From Cryobacterium glaciale (GTDB lineage: Bacteria > Actinomycetota > Actinomycetes > Actinomycetales > Microbacteriaceae), in contig NZ_SOEY01000006.1 of assembly GCF_004402535.1 (NCBI RefSeq), forward strand, positions 372,001-436,000: DNA of 64,000 nt. Direction: 5' to 3'. The notes below the pieces were generated by a model. It did not search any database and had not been told where the DNA came from. It worked only from the letters and a program-made list of their open reading frames with translations. The translations under genes were made by a program, and so were the position numbers. Position 1 is the stretch's first letter. The number at the start of each line of letters is the position of its first letter. Of the stretch, positions 36,199 through 44,748 are shown piece after piece.

Positions 36199-37701
36199 TT
36201 AGACCGCGGGGATGAGGGTGTACTTGGTCGAGAGGTACTCGTGGATGCCTTCAAGGCCACCCTCACGACCCAGGCCGGACTGCTTGACACCGCCGAACGG
36301 TGCAGCGGCATTGGAAACGAGGCCGGTGTTCAGTCCCATCATTCCGGTGTCGATACTGTCGATCATACGGTGGCCACGTGCGATATCGGTGGTGAAAACG
36401 TAACCAATCAGACCATATTCGGTGTCATTCGCCATTTCGATGGCCTCTTCGTCTGTTTCGAAGGTTCTGATGCCGACGACCGGCCCGAAGATCTCTTCCC
36501 GCACCATACGACTGTCGGCGCTCACGTTGGCCAGCACGGTCGGCGCGTAGAACGAGCCGGGCCCGTCGGGGCGCGTGCCGCCGGTGAGCAGCGTGGCACC
36601 GTGCGCGAGGGCGTCCTGCACCAGGGACGCGATGTTGTCAACGGCAGCGTCGGTAACGAGTGGTCCGAAGTTCACCGTGGGGTCGATGCCGGGGCCCTGC
36701 ACGAGCTGACTCACCCGCTCGGTCAGCCGACGGCCGAATTCCTCAGCAACAGACGCGTGAACGATGAATCGGTTGGCCGCCGTGCAGGCCTGGCCGGTGT
36801 TGCGAAACTTCGCGAGCATGGCGCCGGTGACGGCCTTCTCGAGGTCGGCGTCGGCGAACACGACGAAGGGGGCGTTGCCGCCGAGCTCCATCGAGGTGCG
36901 CAACACGTTCTGGGCCGCCTGAGCGATGAGCGCACGCCCGACGACGGTCGACCCGGTGAAGCTGAGCTTGCGCAGCCGAGGGTCGGCGATGATCGGGGCG
37001 GACACGGCTTGCGACTGGGTCGTCGTGATGACGTTGACGACACCGGCCGGCACGCCGGCATCCTCCAGCAGCTGCACGAACAACAAGGTGGTCAGCGGCG
37101 TCAGCTCGGCGGGCTTGACGACGACGGTGCAGCCCGCGGCGAGCGCCGGCGCGATCTTGCGGGTGGCCATCGCGAGCGGGAAGTTCCACGGTGTGATCAG
37201 GTAGCACGGGCCCACCGGTCGCTGGGTGACGACCATCGTGCCGGTGCCCTCCGGGGTGGCGCCGTAGCGGCCACTGATGCGCACGGCTTCCTCACTGAAC
37301 CAGCGCAGAAACTCGCCGCCATAGGTGACCTCGGAGTTGGCTTCGGCGATCGGCTTACCCATTTCGAGCGTCATCAGGGTGGCGAAGTCGTCGCGCCGCT
37401 CCTGCAGCAGGTCGAAAGCCCGCCGCAGGATCTCGGCGCGCACCCGCGCCGGCGTGGCCGCCCACGAGTTCGCTGCCCGGTCGGCCGCATCGAGCGCGCG
37501 GGCGCCATCAGCGACGGATGCGTTCTGAATTTGCTTGAGAACCTGCCCGGTCGCGGGGTCGGTCACCACGATCAGTTCCCCGGCGCCATCCACCCACTGG
37601 CCATCGATGTACAGGCGGTCCGGCACGCGGGCCAGCAGTGCCACCTCGCCGGCCGAACGAACAACCGTGGAACGAACGGCGCCCTCGATCACGGCGCTCA
37701 T
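36199..37701 (-). CDS. gabD: NAD(P)-dependent succinate-semialdehyde/aminobutyraldehyde dehydrogenase
   Basis: A 500-residue aldehyde dehydrogenase. The NAD site FTGSTVVGRALI, catalytic Glu in MELGGNAPF and catalytic Cys in NTGQACTAANRF are present. In this operon it could oxidise succinate semialdehyde (from GabT) to succinate, 4-aminobutanal (from putrescine oxidase) to GABA, or both. The start overlaps the gabT stop (ATGA). The N-terminal 20 residues are an extension compared with E. coli GabD. Confidence 0.9.
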   Translation of the reverse strand: MSAVIEGAVRSTVVRSAGEVALLARVPDRLYIDGQWVDGAGELIVVTDPATGQVLKQIQNASVADGARALDAADRAANSWAATPARVRAEILRRAFDLLQERRDDFATLMTLEMGKPIAEANSEVTYGGEFLRWFSEEAVRISGRYGATPEGTGTMVVTQRPVGPCYLITPWNFPLAMATRKIAPALAAGCTVVVKPAELTPLTTLLFVQLLEDAGVPAGVVNVITTTQSQAVSAPIIADPRLRKLSFTGSTVVGRALIAQAAQNVLRTSMELGGNAPFVVFADADLEKAVTGAMLAKFRNTGQACTAANRFIVHASVAEEFGRRLTERVSQLVQGPGIDPTVNFGPLVTDAAVDNIASLVQDALAHGATLLTGGTRPDGPGSFYAPTVLANVSADSRMVREEIFGPVVGIRTFETDEEAIEMANDTEYGLIGYVFTTDIARGHRMIDSIDTGMMGLNTGLVSNAAAPFGGVKQSGLGREGGLEGIHEYLSTKYTLIPAV

Positions 37702-39077
37702 GCTGCGGCCGAATCGGCAGCCAGTGCGTCGGTCAGAACCTGCAGGCCCTCGAGCAGCAGGTCATCGGGAATGCTGAGCGGCGGCAGAAAGCGGATGACG
37801 TTGCCGTACGTTCCGCAACCGAGCAGAATCACGCCCTGCGCGTGGACGGCGGCGATGACCCGACCGGTCAGGGCGGCGTCCGGCTCACCGGTGGCGGGGT
37901 CGACGAGTTCGATGGCCATCATGGCGCCGCGGCCGCGCACTTCAGCGATGCGCGGATCGACCGCGGCGAGCGCAGTCAGGCGCTCGCCCATGACCTGTCC
38001 GATGGTGGCGGCGCGTTCCACCAGGTTATCCGTCTCGTAGGTGTCGATGGTGGCGAGCGCGGCGGCACAAGCGAGCGGGTTGCCGCCATAGGTGCCCCCG
38101 AGGCCACCGGCCTGCGGCGAGTCCATGATGTCGGCGCGTCCGGTGACGGCCGACAGCGGCAGGCCGCCGGCGATGCCCTTGGCGGTGCAGATCAGGTCGG
38201 GCACGATTCCCTCGTGCTCGCAGGCGAACATGTGCCCCGTGCGGGCGAAGCCGGTCTGGATCTCGTCGGCGATGAACACGACCTCGTTGGCGCAGCACCA
38301 GGCCAGCAGGGTGGCGAGAAAGCCCGCGGCTGGAACGATGAAGCCGCCCTCGCCCTGGATGGGTTCGATGATGATCGCGGCGAGGTTGCTCGCGCCGATC
38401 TGCTTTTCGATCTGCGAGATGGCCCGGTTTGCCGCGACCACACCGTCGATCCCGCCGTCGCGCAACGGGTACGACATGGGTGCCCGATACACCTCGGGGG
38501 CGAAGGGGCCGAAACCGTTCTTGTATGGCTGGTTCTTGGCGGTCATGCCCATGGTCAGGTTGGTCCGGCCGTGGTAGGCGTGGTCGAACGCCACGATGGC
38601 CTGCTTGCCGGTGAAGTGCCGGGCGATCTTGACGGCATTCTCGACCGCTTCGGCGCCGGAGTTGAACAGCACGCTGCGCTTCTCATGGTCGCCGGGTGTG
38701 AGCCGGTTTAGGGCTTCGGCGACCTCGATGTAGGAGTCGTAGGGCGCCACCGTGAAGCAGGTGTGGGTGAACTGGGCCAGCTGGGCGGCGACGGCCGCGA
38801 CGACGCGCGGGGCGCTGTTGCCGACACCGGTGACGGCGATGCCCGAACCGAGGTCGATGAGCGAATTGCCGTCGATGTCGACGAGAACGCCTCCGCCGGC
38901 CGCCACGACATAGACGGGCAGCGCGATGCCGACGCCGGCCGAGACCGCCTGGGCCTTGCGTTCGCTCAAGAGGCGCGACTTCGGCCCGGGGATGCTCGTT
39001 ACCAGTTTGCGTTCCTGGGCCAGCGAGGGGCCACCGAGCGGCGTGCTGGTGGGGCGAACAGGAGCTACGAGTGTCAT
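37698..39077 (-). CDS. gabT: 4-aminobutyrate-2-oxoglutarate transaminase
   Basis: A 459-residue class-III PLP aminotransferase moving the GABA amino group to 2-oxoglutarate. The PLP-binding Lys lies in LICTAKGIAGGLPLSAV, FNSGAEAVENAVKIAR forms the phosphate-binding region and FIADEIQTGFARTG carries the conserved Asp. ATG 39077 (MTLVAPV) is preferred over the in-frame ATG at 39146, which would enter the shared promoter. It heads the operon and is divergent from the PucR regulator. Confidence 0.92.
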   Translation of the reverse strand: MTLVAPVRPTSTPLGGPSLAQERKLVTSIPGPKSRLLSERKAQAVSAGVGIALPVYVVAAGGGVLVDIDGNSLIDLGSGIAVTGVGNSAPRVVAAVAAQLAQFTHTCFTVAPYDSYIEVAEALNRLTPGDHEKRSVLFNSGAEAVENAVKIARHFTGKQAIVAFDHAYHGRTNLTMGMTAKNQPYKNGFGPFAPEVYRAPMSYPLRDGGIDGVVAANRAISQIEKQIGASNLAAIIIEPIQGEGGFIVPAAGFLATLLAWCCANEVVFIADEIQTGFARTGHMFACEHEGIVPDLICTAKGIAGGLPLSAVTGRADIMDSPQAGGLGGTYGGNPLACAAALATIDTYETDNLVERAATIGQVMGERLTALAAVDPRIAEVRGRGAMMAIELVDPATGEPDAALTGRVIAAVHAQGVILLGCGTYGNVIRFLPPLSIPDDLLLEGLQVLTDALAADSAAA

Positions 39078-39184
39078 GAGGGTTCCGATCGATGCGACGG
39101 GCGGTATCGCGGCACGATGCCGCTGTGCCAGAGCAGCACGGGGCAATGCTAGGCAGAAACCGCCCGCCGCGCCCTATCCCGCCT

Positions 39185-39221
39185 GTATAGTACGGGTATG
39201 TTCACTCGCCAATTCGTATAG
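39185..39221. promoter_or_regulatory. GTATAG direct repeat in the gabT/pucR intergenic region
   Basis: GTATAGTAC (39185) and GTATAGGGTAC (39216) are spaced 31 bp, three helical turns, on the same face of DNA. The second lies 8 bp before the PucR start. Such an arrangement is a reasonable binding site for the PucR-family regulator controlling both directions; TATAGT may also serve as a -10. Confidence 0.35.
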
Positions 39222-39228
39222 GGTACCC

Positions 39229-40782
39229 ATGCTTCCCACCCTGCGCCTGCTCCTCGCTGATCCGAACCTCGGACTCGCCCTGCTCGGAGACGCAAAACCT
39301 GCGGCGCTCGGGGCGATGCTCGAGAGAACCGTCGAATGGGTGCACAGCTCCGATCTGGTCGACCCGACCCCGTTTCTCTCCGCCGATCAGGTGCTGCTCA
39401 CGACCGGCACCCAGTTCGGCACCGACACGGCAGCGGATGTCGATTTCCTCCCCTATGTGCAGCGCCTGGCTACCCGAGGCATCACCGCTCTCGGTTTCGG
39501 CACCGAGGTGATTCGGGACGGAACGCCCGACGCGCTGCTCGCGGCCTGCCAGGCCCTGGGCCTGCCCCTATTCGAGGTTCCCTACCGCACGCCGTTCATT
39601 GCCGTGGCTCGGGCGGCCGGCGACCTCGTGGCCGAGGATCGGTTCGCCCGCGCCACCTGGGCCCTCAAAGCGCAACGCGCCATCGCGCTCGCCGCCCTCC
39701 GCCCCGACGGCTTGAGCGCGACCCTGGCCGAACTGTCAGCCCAGCTCGGCCATTGGGTGGCCCTGTTCGATGCGAGCGGCACCCTCGACCGAGTGTTTCC
39801 CCGCGCCACGTTCACGGCCGCCCCCGACGCTTTCGCCACCGTGGAGCACGAGGCCCGGCGCCTGCTGGCCCGTGGCCAGCGCTCCAGCAGCACCGTCGAC
39901 GCTGGCGGCGAGACCCTCACCCTGCAGACCCTCGGCGGCCACGACCACCTGCGCGGCGTTCTCGCTCTCGGCGGCCCTCGAGCCCTCGATCAGGCCAGCA
40001 CCGAGGTCGTCACGAGCGTGATCGCCCTGGCTGGCCTCGCCCTGGAGCAGAACAACGCCCTCGACCGTGCCCAGGGACTGCTGCGCACCGGGCTGATGCA
40101 CACGCTGCTCGGCGGGGACCAGAAACTGGTCGAACAGATCTCCCGGCAGATGTGGGGTGCGCTCCCGGTCGCACCGGTGCAAGTCGCCGTCGTCGATGCG
40201 CCTGCGCCGCGTCGCGACGCCATCACCGATTACCTGGAGCTGCGCGTCGAGGACTCCCCGGGGCAGCTGTTCTTCGCCCGCCAGGACGACACGATCGTGC
40301 TGTGTCTCGACCGCGCGGCCCGCAGCATCCTCGTGAACCTGTGCACGCTGTTCGAGCTGCACGCCGGCTTGTCGGAGCCGAGCAGCTATCGCCAGCTGCC
40401 CCGCGCCCTCGACCAGGCCCAGCAGGCTCTCGACCGGGCGCGGGAGAGCGCGCCGGGCGTGACCGAGTTCAGCGTCGTCGCCCGACAGGGCGTGTTGGCG
40501 CTCCTCGCGAGAACGGATGCCCGTGAGGTCGGCCTCGCCACGCTCGCGCCGGTGCTCGCGCACGATCGCGTGCACGCCACCGAGCTGCTGGGCACCCTGC
40601 GCACCTGGCTGCTGTGCAACGGGCACTTCGGCGAGACCGCAACCCAACTCGGCGTGCACCGCCACACGGTGCGCACCCGCATCCAGCAGGCGGAGCAACT
40701 GCTCGCCCGCGACCTCGGGTCATTCCCGGCCCGCGCGGATGTCTGGGCGGCCCTGCTGGCGACCGACACCGCAGTTCTCTAG
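39229..40782 (+). CDS. PucR family transcriptional regulator
   Basis: A 517-residue regulator with an N-terminal PucR sensing domain (about residues 5-120), a central GGDEF-like/CdaR-type region and a C-terminal helix-turn-helix (HFGETATQLGVHRHTVRTRI near residues 465-484). PucR/CdaR proteins are ligand-responsive activators of purine, sugar-acid or amine degradation genes. It is divergent from the gabT-gabD-puo operon, so activation in response to GABA or putrescine is likely. ATG 39229 is chosen for the MLPTLRLLL start of the domain; TAGGG is close upstream. Confidence 0.9.
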   Translation: MLPTLRLLLADPNLGLALLGDAKPAALGAMLERTVEWVHSSDLVDPTPFLSADQVLLTTGTQFGTDTAADVDFLPYVQRLATRGITALGFGTEVIRDGTPDALLAACQALGLPLFEVPYRTPFIAVARAAGDLVAEDRFARATWALKAQRAIALAALRPDGLSATLAELSAQLGHWVALFDASGTLDRVFPRATFTAAPDAFATVEHEARRLLARGQRSSSTVDAGGETLTLQTLGGHDHLRGVLALGGPRALDQASTEVVTSVIALAGLALEQNNALDRAQGLLRTGLMHTLLGGDQKLVEQISRQMWGALPVAPVQVAVVDAPAPRRDAITDYLELRVEDSPGQLFFARQDDTIVLCLDRAARSILVNLCTLFELHAGLSEPSSYRQLPRALDQAQQALDRARESAPGVTEFSVVARQGVLALLARTDAREVGLATLAPVLAHDRVHATELLGTLRTWLLCNGHFGETATQLGVHRHTVRTRIQQAEQLLARDLGSFPARADVWAALLATDTAVL

Positions 40783-40786
40783 GCGA

Positions 40787-41464
40787 TCAGGCCTTGAGTG
40801 TCCACGGCTTGCGCCGTACCAGGACGTGGCCGCGGCTCGTGCTGAGGCGGGTCCACAACCCCGACTCGAAGAGTTGTACCGGTTCGTCATCGGCGAGAAA
40901 ACCCAGGCTGAACGCCGCAAACCCGGCTCCGGTCGGCACGAATTCGAGCCCGTCGACCTGACGACCCCAGACCTCAGAGCGCACGCGCTCGACGATCAAC
41001 TCGCCAGCGCCGTCGGGGACAGCAGCGGCAACCTCGTCGATCCCCGCCCGAGCGGCCGCTTCGAGATGGGCGGCCGGAGTCTGCCCGTGCGGTTCCCAGC
41101 CGCCCTTCGGTGGGGAGATGCCGGCCCAGGTCACGGTGTTCACCTCGAGGGGGACGGTCACAATGACCGGCAGGGTCAGGTCACGCGCGGTGGATTCGAG
41201 GCGCTTGAGGCGTTCCAGAAGGGAGCGTACCGGCACGACCTTGTCGAGGTCGACCGGCTCCTTCAGCGCGAAGGTGCGCAGGCCGAGCACGGTCGGGCTC
41301 GCGTCGAGCAGACCCCGCGGATGGAAGATGGCGGTGTAGACCGCGAGGACGCCTTCCGAGGCCATGAGGCGCACGGAACCGTCGAGAACACGCCCGGAGC
41401 GTGACAGAAACACGATCAGGTCGCTGAGGGACTGGGAATCGGTAAGAGTGAATGACTGGCTCAT
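40787..41464 (-). CDS. Conserved actinobacterial protein of unknown function
   Basis: A 225-residue soluble protein (MSQSFTLTDSQSLSDLIVFL, VRLMASEGVLAVYTAIFH, PVIVTVPLEVNTVTWAGISPP, ELIVERVRSEVWG). Composition and codon use are typical of the chromosome. No catalytic motif or TM segment is visible. AGGAGG lies right before two possible starts (GTG 41467 and ATG 41464). It is convergent with pucR and divergent from tesB. I cannot assign a function. Confidence 0.75.
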   Translation of the reverse strand: MSQSFTLTDSQSLSDLIVFLSRSGRVLDGSVRLMASEGVLAVYTAIFHPRGLLDASPTVLGLRTFALKEPVDLDKVVPVRSLLERLKRLESTARDLTLPVIVTVPLEVNTVTWAGISPPKGGWEPHGQTPAAHLEAAARAGIDEVAAAVPDGAGELIVERVRSEVWGRQVDGLEFVPTGAGFAAFSLGFLADDEPVQLFESGLWTRLSTSRGHVLVRRKPWTLKA

Positions 41465-41532
41465 CACCTCCTAAACTACCAAGATACGAAACATCCGCAT
41501 GCCGCGGTCGCGAACTTGCCCGAGGAGACAGC

Positions 41533-42408
41533 ATGCACAAGCCGATGGAAGGCCTCCTGGCTGTCCTGGATCTGACCGACACCGGTGCCCGCACCAATGA
41601 GGACATTTTCACCGGTCCGTCCCAGTGGATGCCGCTCGGCCGCGTGTTCGGCGGGCAGGTGCTGGCCCAGTCGCTCGTCGCTGCGATGCGTACCGTGCCC
41701 GACGAACGCCACGTGCACTCCATGCACGGCTATTTTCTACGCCCAGGCGACGTCAACCAGCCGATCACCTTCTCGGTCGAGCGCATTCACGATGGTCGCT
41801 CGTTCTCCACCCGCCGCACGCAGTGCTACCAGAACGGCGTGCCGATCCTGTCGATGATCGCCTCGTTCCAGGACGCCGACGATGGCCTGGAACACCACAT
41901 CGAAATGCCGAAGGATATCCCCGACCCGGAAAGCCTGCCGACGGCATCCGATTCGCTCGCACACGTCGACCATACGGTGGCCCGCTACTGGGCGAGCGAG
42001 CGCCCCTTCGACATACGGCACGTTCCCTCGCCGATCTACCTCAAGGTCAACGGTGAGCACACCTCACGCCAGGCCGTCTGGATGAAGACGTTCTCTCCCC
42101 TGCCCGACGACCCCGACCTGCACCGCGCCGCCCTGGCCTACGCCAGCGATTATTCGATCATGGAGCCGATCATGCGCCGGCACGGCGTCGCCTGGTCCTC
42201 GCCGGGACTGAAAGTCGCGAGCCTGGACCACGCCATGTGGTGGCACCGCTTCGGTCGGGTCGACGAATGGCTGCTCTACGTGCAGGATTCCCCCAGCGCG
42301 CAGGGGGGCCGCGGCCTCGCCACCGGCAGCATCTTCAGCCGCGAGGGCGTACTCCTGGCCACCATCGCGCAGGAGGGCATGCTACGCGTGCCGATCATTC
42401 TGGAATAG
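41533..42408 (+). CDS. tesB: Acyl-CoA thioesterase II
   Basis: A 291-residue double-hotdog thioesterase releasing free acids from acyl-CoA. Family landmarks: RVFGGQVLAQSLVAA near residues 37-51, HSMHGYFLRPGD, FSTRRTQCYQNG and, in the second hotdog, SLDHAMWWHRFGRVDEWLLY with the catalytic Asp. GAGGAGA lies 5 nt before ATG 41533; the longer frame from 41452 lacks support. Transcribed alone, divergent from the unknown 225-residue protein. Confidence 0.93.
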   Translation: MHKPMEGLLAVLDLTDTGARTNEDIFTGPSQWMPLGRVFGGQVLAQSLVAAMRTVPDERHVHSMHGYFLRPGDVNQPITFSVERIHDGRSFSTRRTQCYQNGVPILSMIASFQDADDGLEHHIEMPKDIPDPESLPTASDSLAHVDHTVARYWASERPFDIRHVPSPIYLKVNGEHTSRQAVWMKTFSPLPDDPDLHRAALAYASDYSIMEPIMRRHGVAWSSPGLKVASLDHAMWWHRFGRVDEWLLYVQDSPSAQGGRGLATGSIFSREGVLLATIAQEGMLRVPIILE

Positions 42409-42413
42409 CTCCG

Positions 42414-43118
42414 CTACCAGGTGGGCTTGGATTCGAGCAGCACCCGCTCGTCGGGCATCCACCGAATATCCACACTCGCAATGTCGTTCTCGGCGACGCT
42501 CGTGGTGCCGGCCGCGCTGATCGTCGTGCCGGGGCCCGAAATCCAGCTGGCGACGAGGCTCTCCTGACCGCGTCGGTCGGTCACGAACAGGGCGTACGGC
42601 TGCGGCCCGAAATCGTTGCCGCTTTCCGCATAGCTGCAACTCGCATCGATGCGGGTACCCCAGTCCTCGCCGGTCAGGCGAAAGGTCGCGGTGAGCGGGC
42701 TGGGAACCACCGCGGTCATGGCCACGGCCGGCTCACTCACGCTGCGGCCCGGCTGCGGGGGCCAGCCCGGCACGATCAAGGCAGCGGATGCCGCGATCGC
42801 GGCGGCCGCAACCACCGCTCCGGCGGCGAGCAGCCTTGCGCGCCGGGAGCGCGCCCTGGCCGCCTGCACCAGGCGGGGCAGGAGGGTGGCGGAGGGGGCG
42901 GCATCCGTTGAGGAACCGGAGGACTGGCCGAGCTGCAGGGCCTGCTCGAGGGGAACCTGCGCGAGCAGCCCTGACAGGCCCACGAGGTGGGCAACAGCCT
43001 GGCTGCAGGCGTCGCAGTCGTTGAGGTGACGTTCGTAGTCCCGTCGGTCTCCCGGTGACAGTGCGCCGAGTACGTAGGCACCATCCCAGTCGCTGTATTG
43101 ATCTGCCGGAGTGTTCAT
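42414..43118 (-). CDS. Zinc-binding anti-sigma factor with one TM segment
   Basis: A 234-residue protein. The N-terminus has a ZAS-type zinc motif (H-x3-C-x2-C in RHLNDCDACSQAV, residues 30-42), which binds ECF sigma factors and often senses thiol stress. A TM helix (AAGAVVAAAAIAASAALIVP) spans about residues 103-124, leaving an extracytoplasmic C-terminal domain. Its start overlaps the sigma gene stop by four bases, so the pair is coupled. The C-terminal domain resembles RskA-type domains. Confidence 0.87.
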   Translation of the reverse strand: MNTPADQYSDWDGAYVLGALSPGDRRDYERHLNDCDACSQAVAHLVGLSGLLAQVPLEQALQLGQSSGSSTDAAPSATLLPRLVQAARARSRRARLLAAGAVVAAAAIAASAALIVPGWPPQPGRSVSEPAVAMTAVVPSPLTATFRLTGEDWGTRIDASCSYAESGNDFGPQPYALFVTDRRGQESLVASWISGPGTTISAAGTTSVAENDIASVDIRWMPDERVLLESKPTW

Positions 43119-43624
43119 CGCTGCGTCACTCCTCGCTCCTGCAGGGCCAGCCGCAGGGCGCGCAGCCCGTAGTGCAGCCGCGATTTCACGGTGCCTTCGG
43201 GAATGGCGAGGTCCCCCGCGGTCTCGGCCACGGACTGGCCCCGATAATAGGCGCAGACGATGACCGCCCGGTGATCGGGTGAGAGGTCGTGCAGGGCATC
43301 TGCGACCAGCCAGGCGTCGAGCAACGCGTCGGTCTGGTCGTCGGTGGGCACCTCGGGCAACTGGTCGGTGGATATCTCGTGCCTGGCCCGTGCCGAGCGA
43401 CGATCATCGATCACCAGGTTGCGCGCCACCGTGAACAGCCAGGCCCTGGCCGATACTTCGGTCTGGTCGAGCAGACGCGGGCGTCGCCAGGCGCGCAGCA
43501 GGGTCTCCTGCACGACGTCGTCAGCGAAGGCCGGGTCGTGGGTCAACCGCACGACATAGCGCCACAACAGCGCCCCGTGTTCGTCGTGAAGGGCCTGCAC
43601 GAGTTCGGTACGCTCATCGGCCAT
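43115..43624 (-). CDS. ECF sigma factor
   Basis: A 169-residue sigma-70 family factor with region 2 (ALLWRYVVRLTHDPAFADDVVQ, then ETLLRAWRR) and region 4 (LSPDHRAVIVCAYYRGQSV, IPEGTVKSRLHYGLRALR). The length and the adjacent zinc anti-sigma factor place it with SigK/SigL-like ECF factors of actinobacteria. Genes under its control are unknown; the divergent Rieske lipoprotein is a candidate. GGGGAGG precedes ATG 43624. Confidence 0.92.
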   Translation of the reverse strand: MADERTELVQALHDEHGALLWRYVVRLTHDPAFADDVVQETLLRAWRRPRLLDQTEVSARAWLFTVARNLVIDDRRSARARHEISTDQLPEVPTDDQTDALLDAWLVADALHDLSPDHRAVIVCAYYRGQSVAETAGDLAIPEGTVKSRLHYGLRALRLALQERGVTQR

Positions 43625-43771
43625 GACCTACCTCCCCTGATTAACACGATGATGTCGTCATTGCGGTTCACCTGCAGCGCTGAAACACTGAACTGAACCG
43701 AACCGCTCCCGGCCTCGTTTTCAACTAGAGCAGAGCCAACCTACTCGCGAACACGTTCATCAAGGAGAATC

Positions 43772-44221
43772 ATGACACCGGCACTTTACCTGTCCCGTCG
43801 CAACATGATGCTGGCCGGCGGCAGCGCTGCCGCAGCGGTGGCCCTGGCCGCGTGCAGCAGCCCAACGGATGCCGCCACCGTTCCCACACGTGAGGCAACG
43901 ACCGACTCGGGCAGTGAAACCGGCTCGTCGCCCACAGAGGTCGCGAAACTCTCCGACATTCCCGTCGGCAGCGGCATCGCCGCGACCCTCGACGGACAAC
44001 CGATCCTGCTCGCCCAACCGACGAAGGGTACGGTCGTCGCCTTCAGCGCCATCTGCACTCACCAGGGATGCAAGGTGGCGCCGGCAGCGACGGAGTTCGA
44101 TTGCCCGTGCCACCAGTCCCGGTATGACCTGGCGACCGGCGAGGTGCTCGGCGGTCCGGCGCCGCGGGCGCTCGAGAAGGTGACCGTCATGGTCGACGGC
44201 GACACGGTCCTGGCCGGGTGA
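43772..44221 (+). CDS. Rieske [2Fe-2S] lipoprotein with Tat-like signal
   Basis: A 149-residue secreted protein. The N-terminus has a twin-arginine-like motif (SRRNMML), a hydrophobic core and lipobox LAAC with Cys28, so Tat export and lipidation are likely. The Rieske cluster ligands are complete: CTHQGC and CPCHQS. It resembles the small Rieske proteins of actinobacteria, proposed electron carriers or thiosulfate/CO-oxidase partners, rather than the QcrA subunit. AGGAG precedes ATG 43772. It is divergent from the ECF sigma gene. Confidence 0.9.
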   Translation: MTPALYLSRRNMMLAGGSAAAAVALAACSSPTDAATVPTREATTDSGSETGSSPTEVAKLSDIPVGSGIAATLDGQPILLAQPTKGTVVAFSAICTHQGCKVAPAATEFDCPCHQSRYDLATGEVLGGPAPRALEKVTVMVDGDTVLAG

Positions 44222-44259
44222 CGACCAGCCACCTGTAGTGGCTCAGCGGCACGAGTAGC

Positions 44260-44730
44260 TCAGCGGCGGGCGAACTCGATCGGTGCGTCGAGGTACGGCG
44301 TCCAGGCCGCGCGTTCGGTGTCGTTGATGCGGCGCGGTCGCTCGCTCGCCGCGTCCACGAGCACAATGGTGGTGTTCGCTCGGGCGTACAACAGCTCGGG
44401 CGCGACGCCTTCCGGGCTGAAGACCTCGTAGCAGACGTCGAGGCTGGCCCCGCCGAGTTTGCCGAGCCACAGTCGCACGTCCAGCGGCTGGCGCAGGTAG
44501 GGTACCGGCGCGAGATATTCGATCTCCTGCCGCGCGATGAGCGTCAGGGTCGCCGCTCCCGGGCGACCGTCGAGCACGGCCGTGCTCGCACCGATCGCCC
44601 CGTCGTCCTCGGTCACCCAGAATGCCAAGATGCGCGCCTCCTCGAGCAGGCGCAGCATCTCGGCATTGTTGACGTGACCGTAGGCGTCAAGGTCGGACCA
44701 GCGCAGGCGAATCGGTACGTGCAGCTTCAC
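44260..44730 (-). CDS. Acyl-CoA thioesterase, 4HBT hotdog family
   Basis: A 156-residue single-hotdog protein. IRLRWSDLDAYGHVNNAEML near residues 6-25 contains the catalytic Asp motif (DxDxxGHVNN) typical of 4-hydroxybenzoyl-CoA thioesterase-like enzymes; the rest (EIEYLAPVPYLRQPL) supports this. GGAGATCCT precedes GTG 44730. It follows ettA by 18 bp and is likely cotranscribed. Substrate unknown. Confidence 0.9.
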   Translation of the reverse strand: MKLHVPIRLRWSDLDAYGHVNNAEMLRLLEEARILAFWVTEDDGAIGASTAVLDGRPGAATLTLIARQEIEYLAPVPYLRQPLDVRLWLGKLGGASLDVCYEVFSPEGVAPELLYARANTTIVLVDAASERPRRINDTERAAWTPYLDAPIEFARR

Positions 44731-44748
44731 AGGATCTCCGCGGTTCTC

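Noticed and set aside
35911..38040. 709-residue frame antisense to gabD and putrescine oxidase
   Set aside because: Covers the reverse of three well-conserved genes and has no family match by eye.
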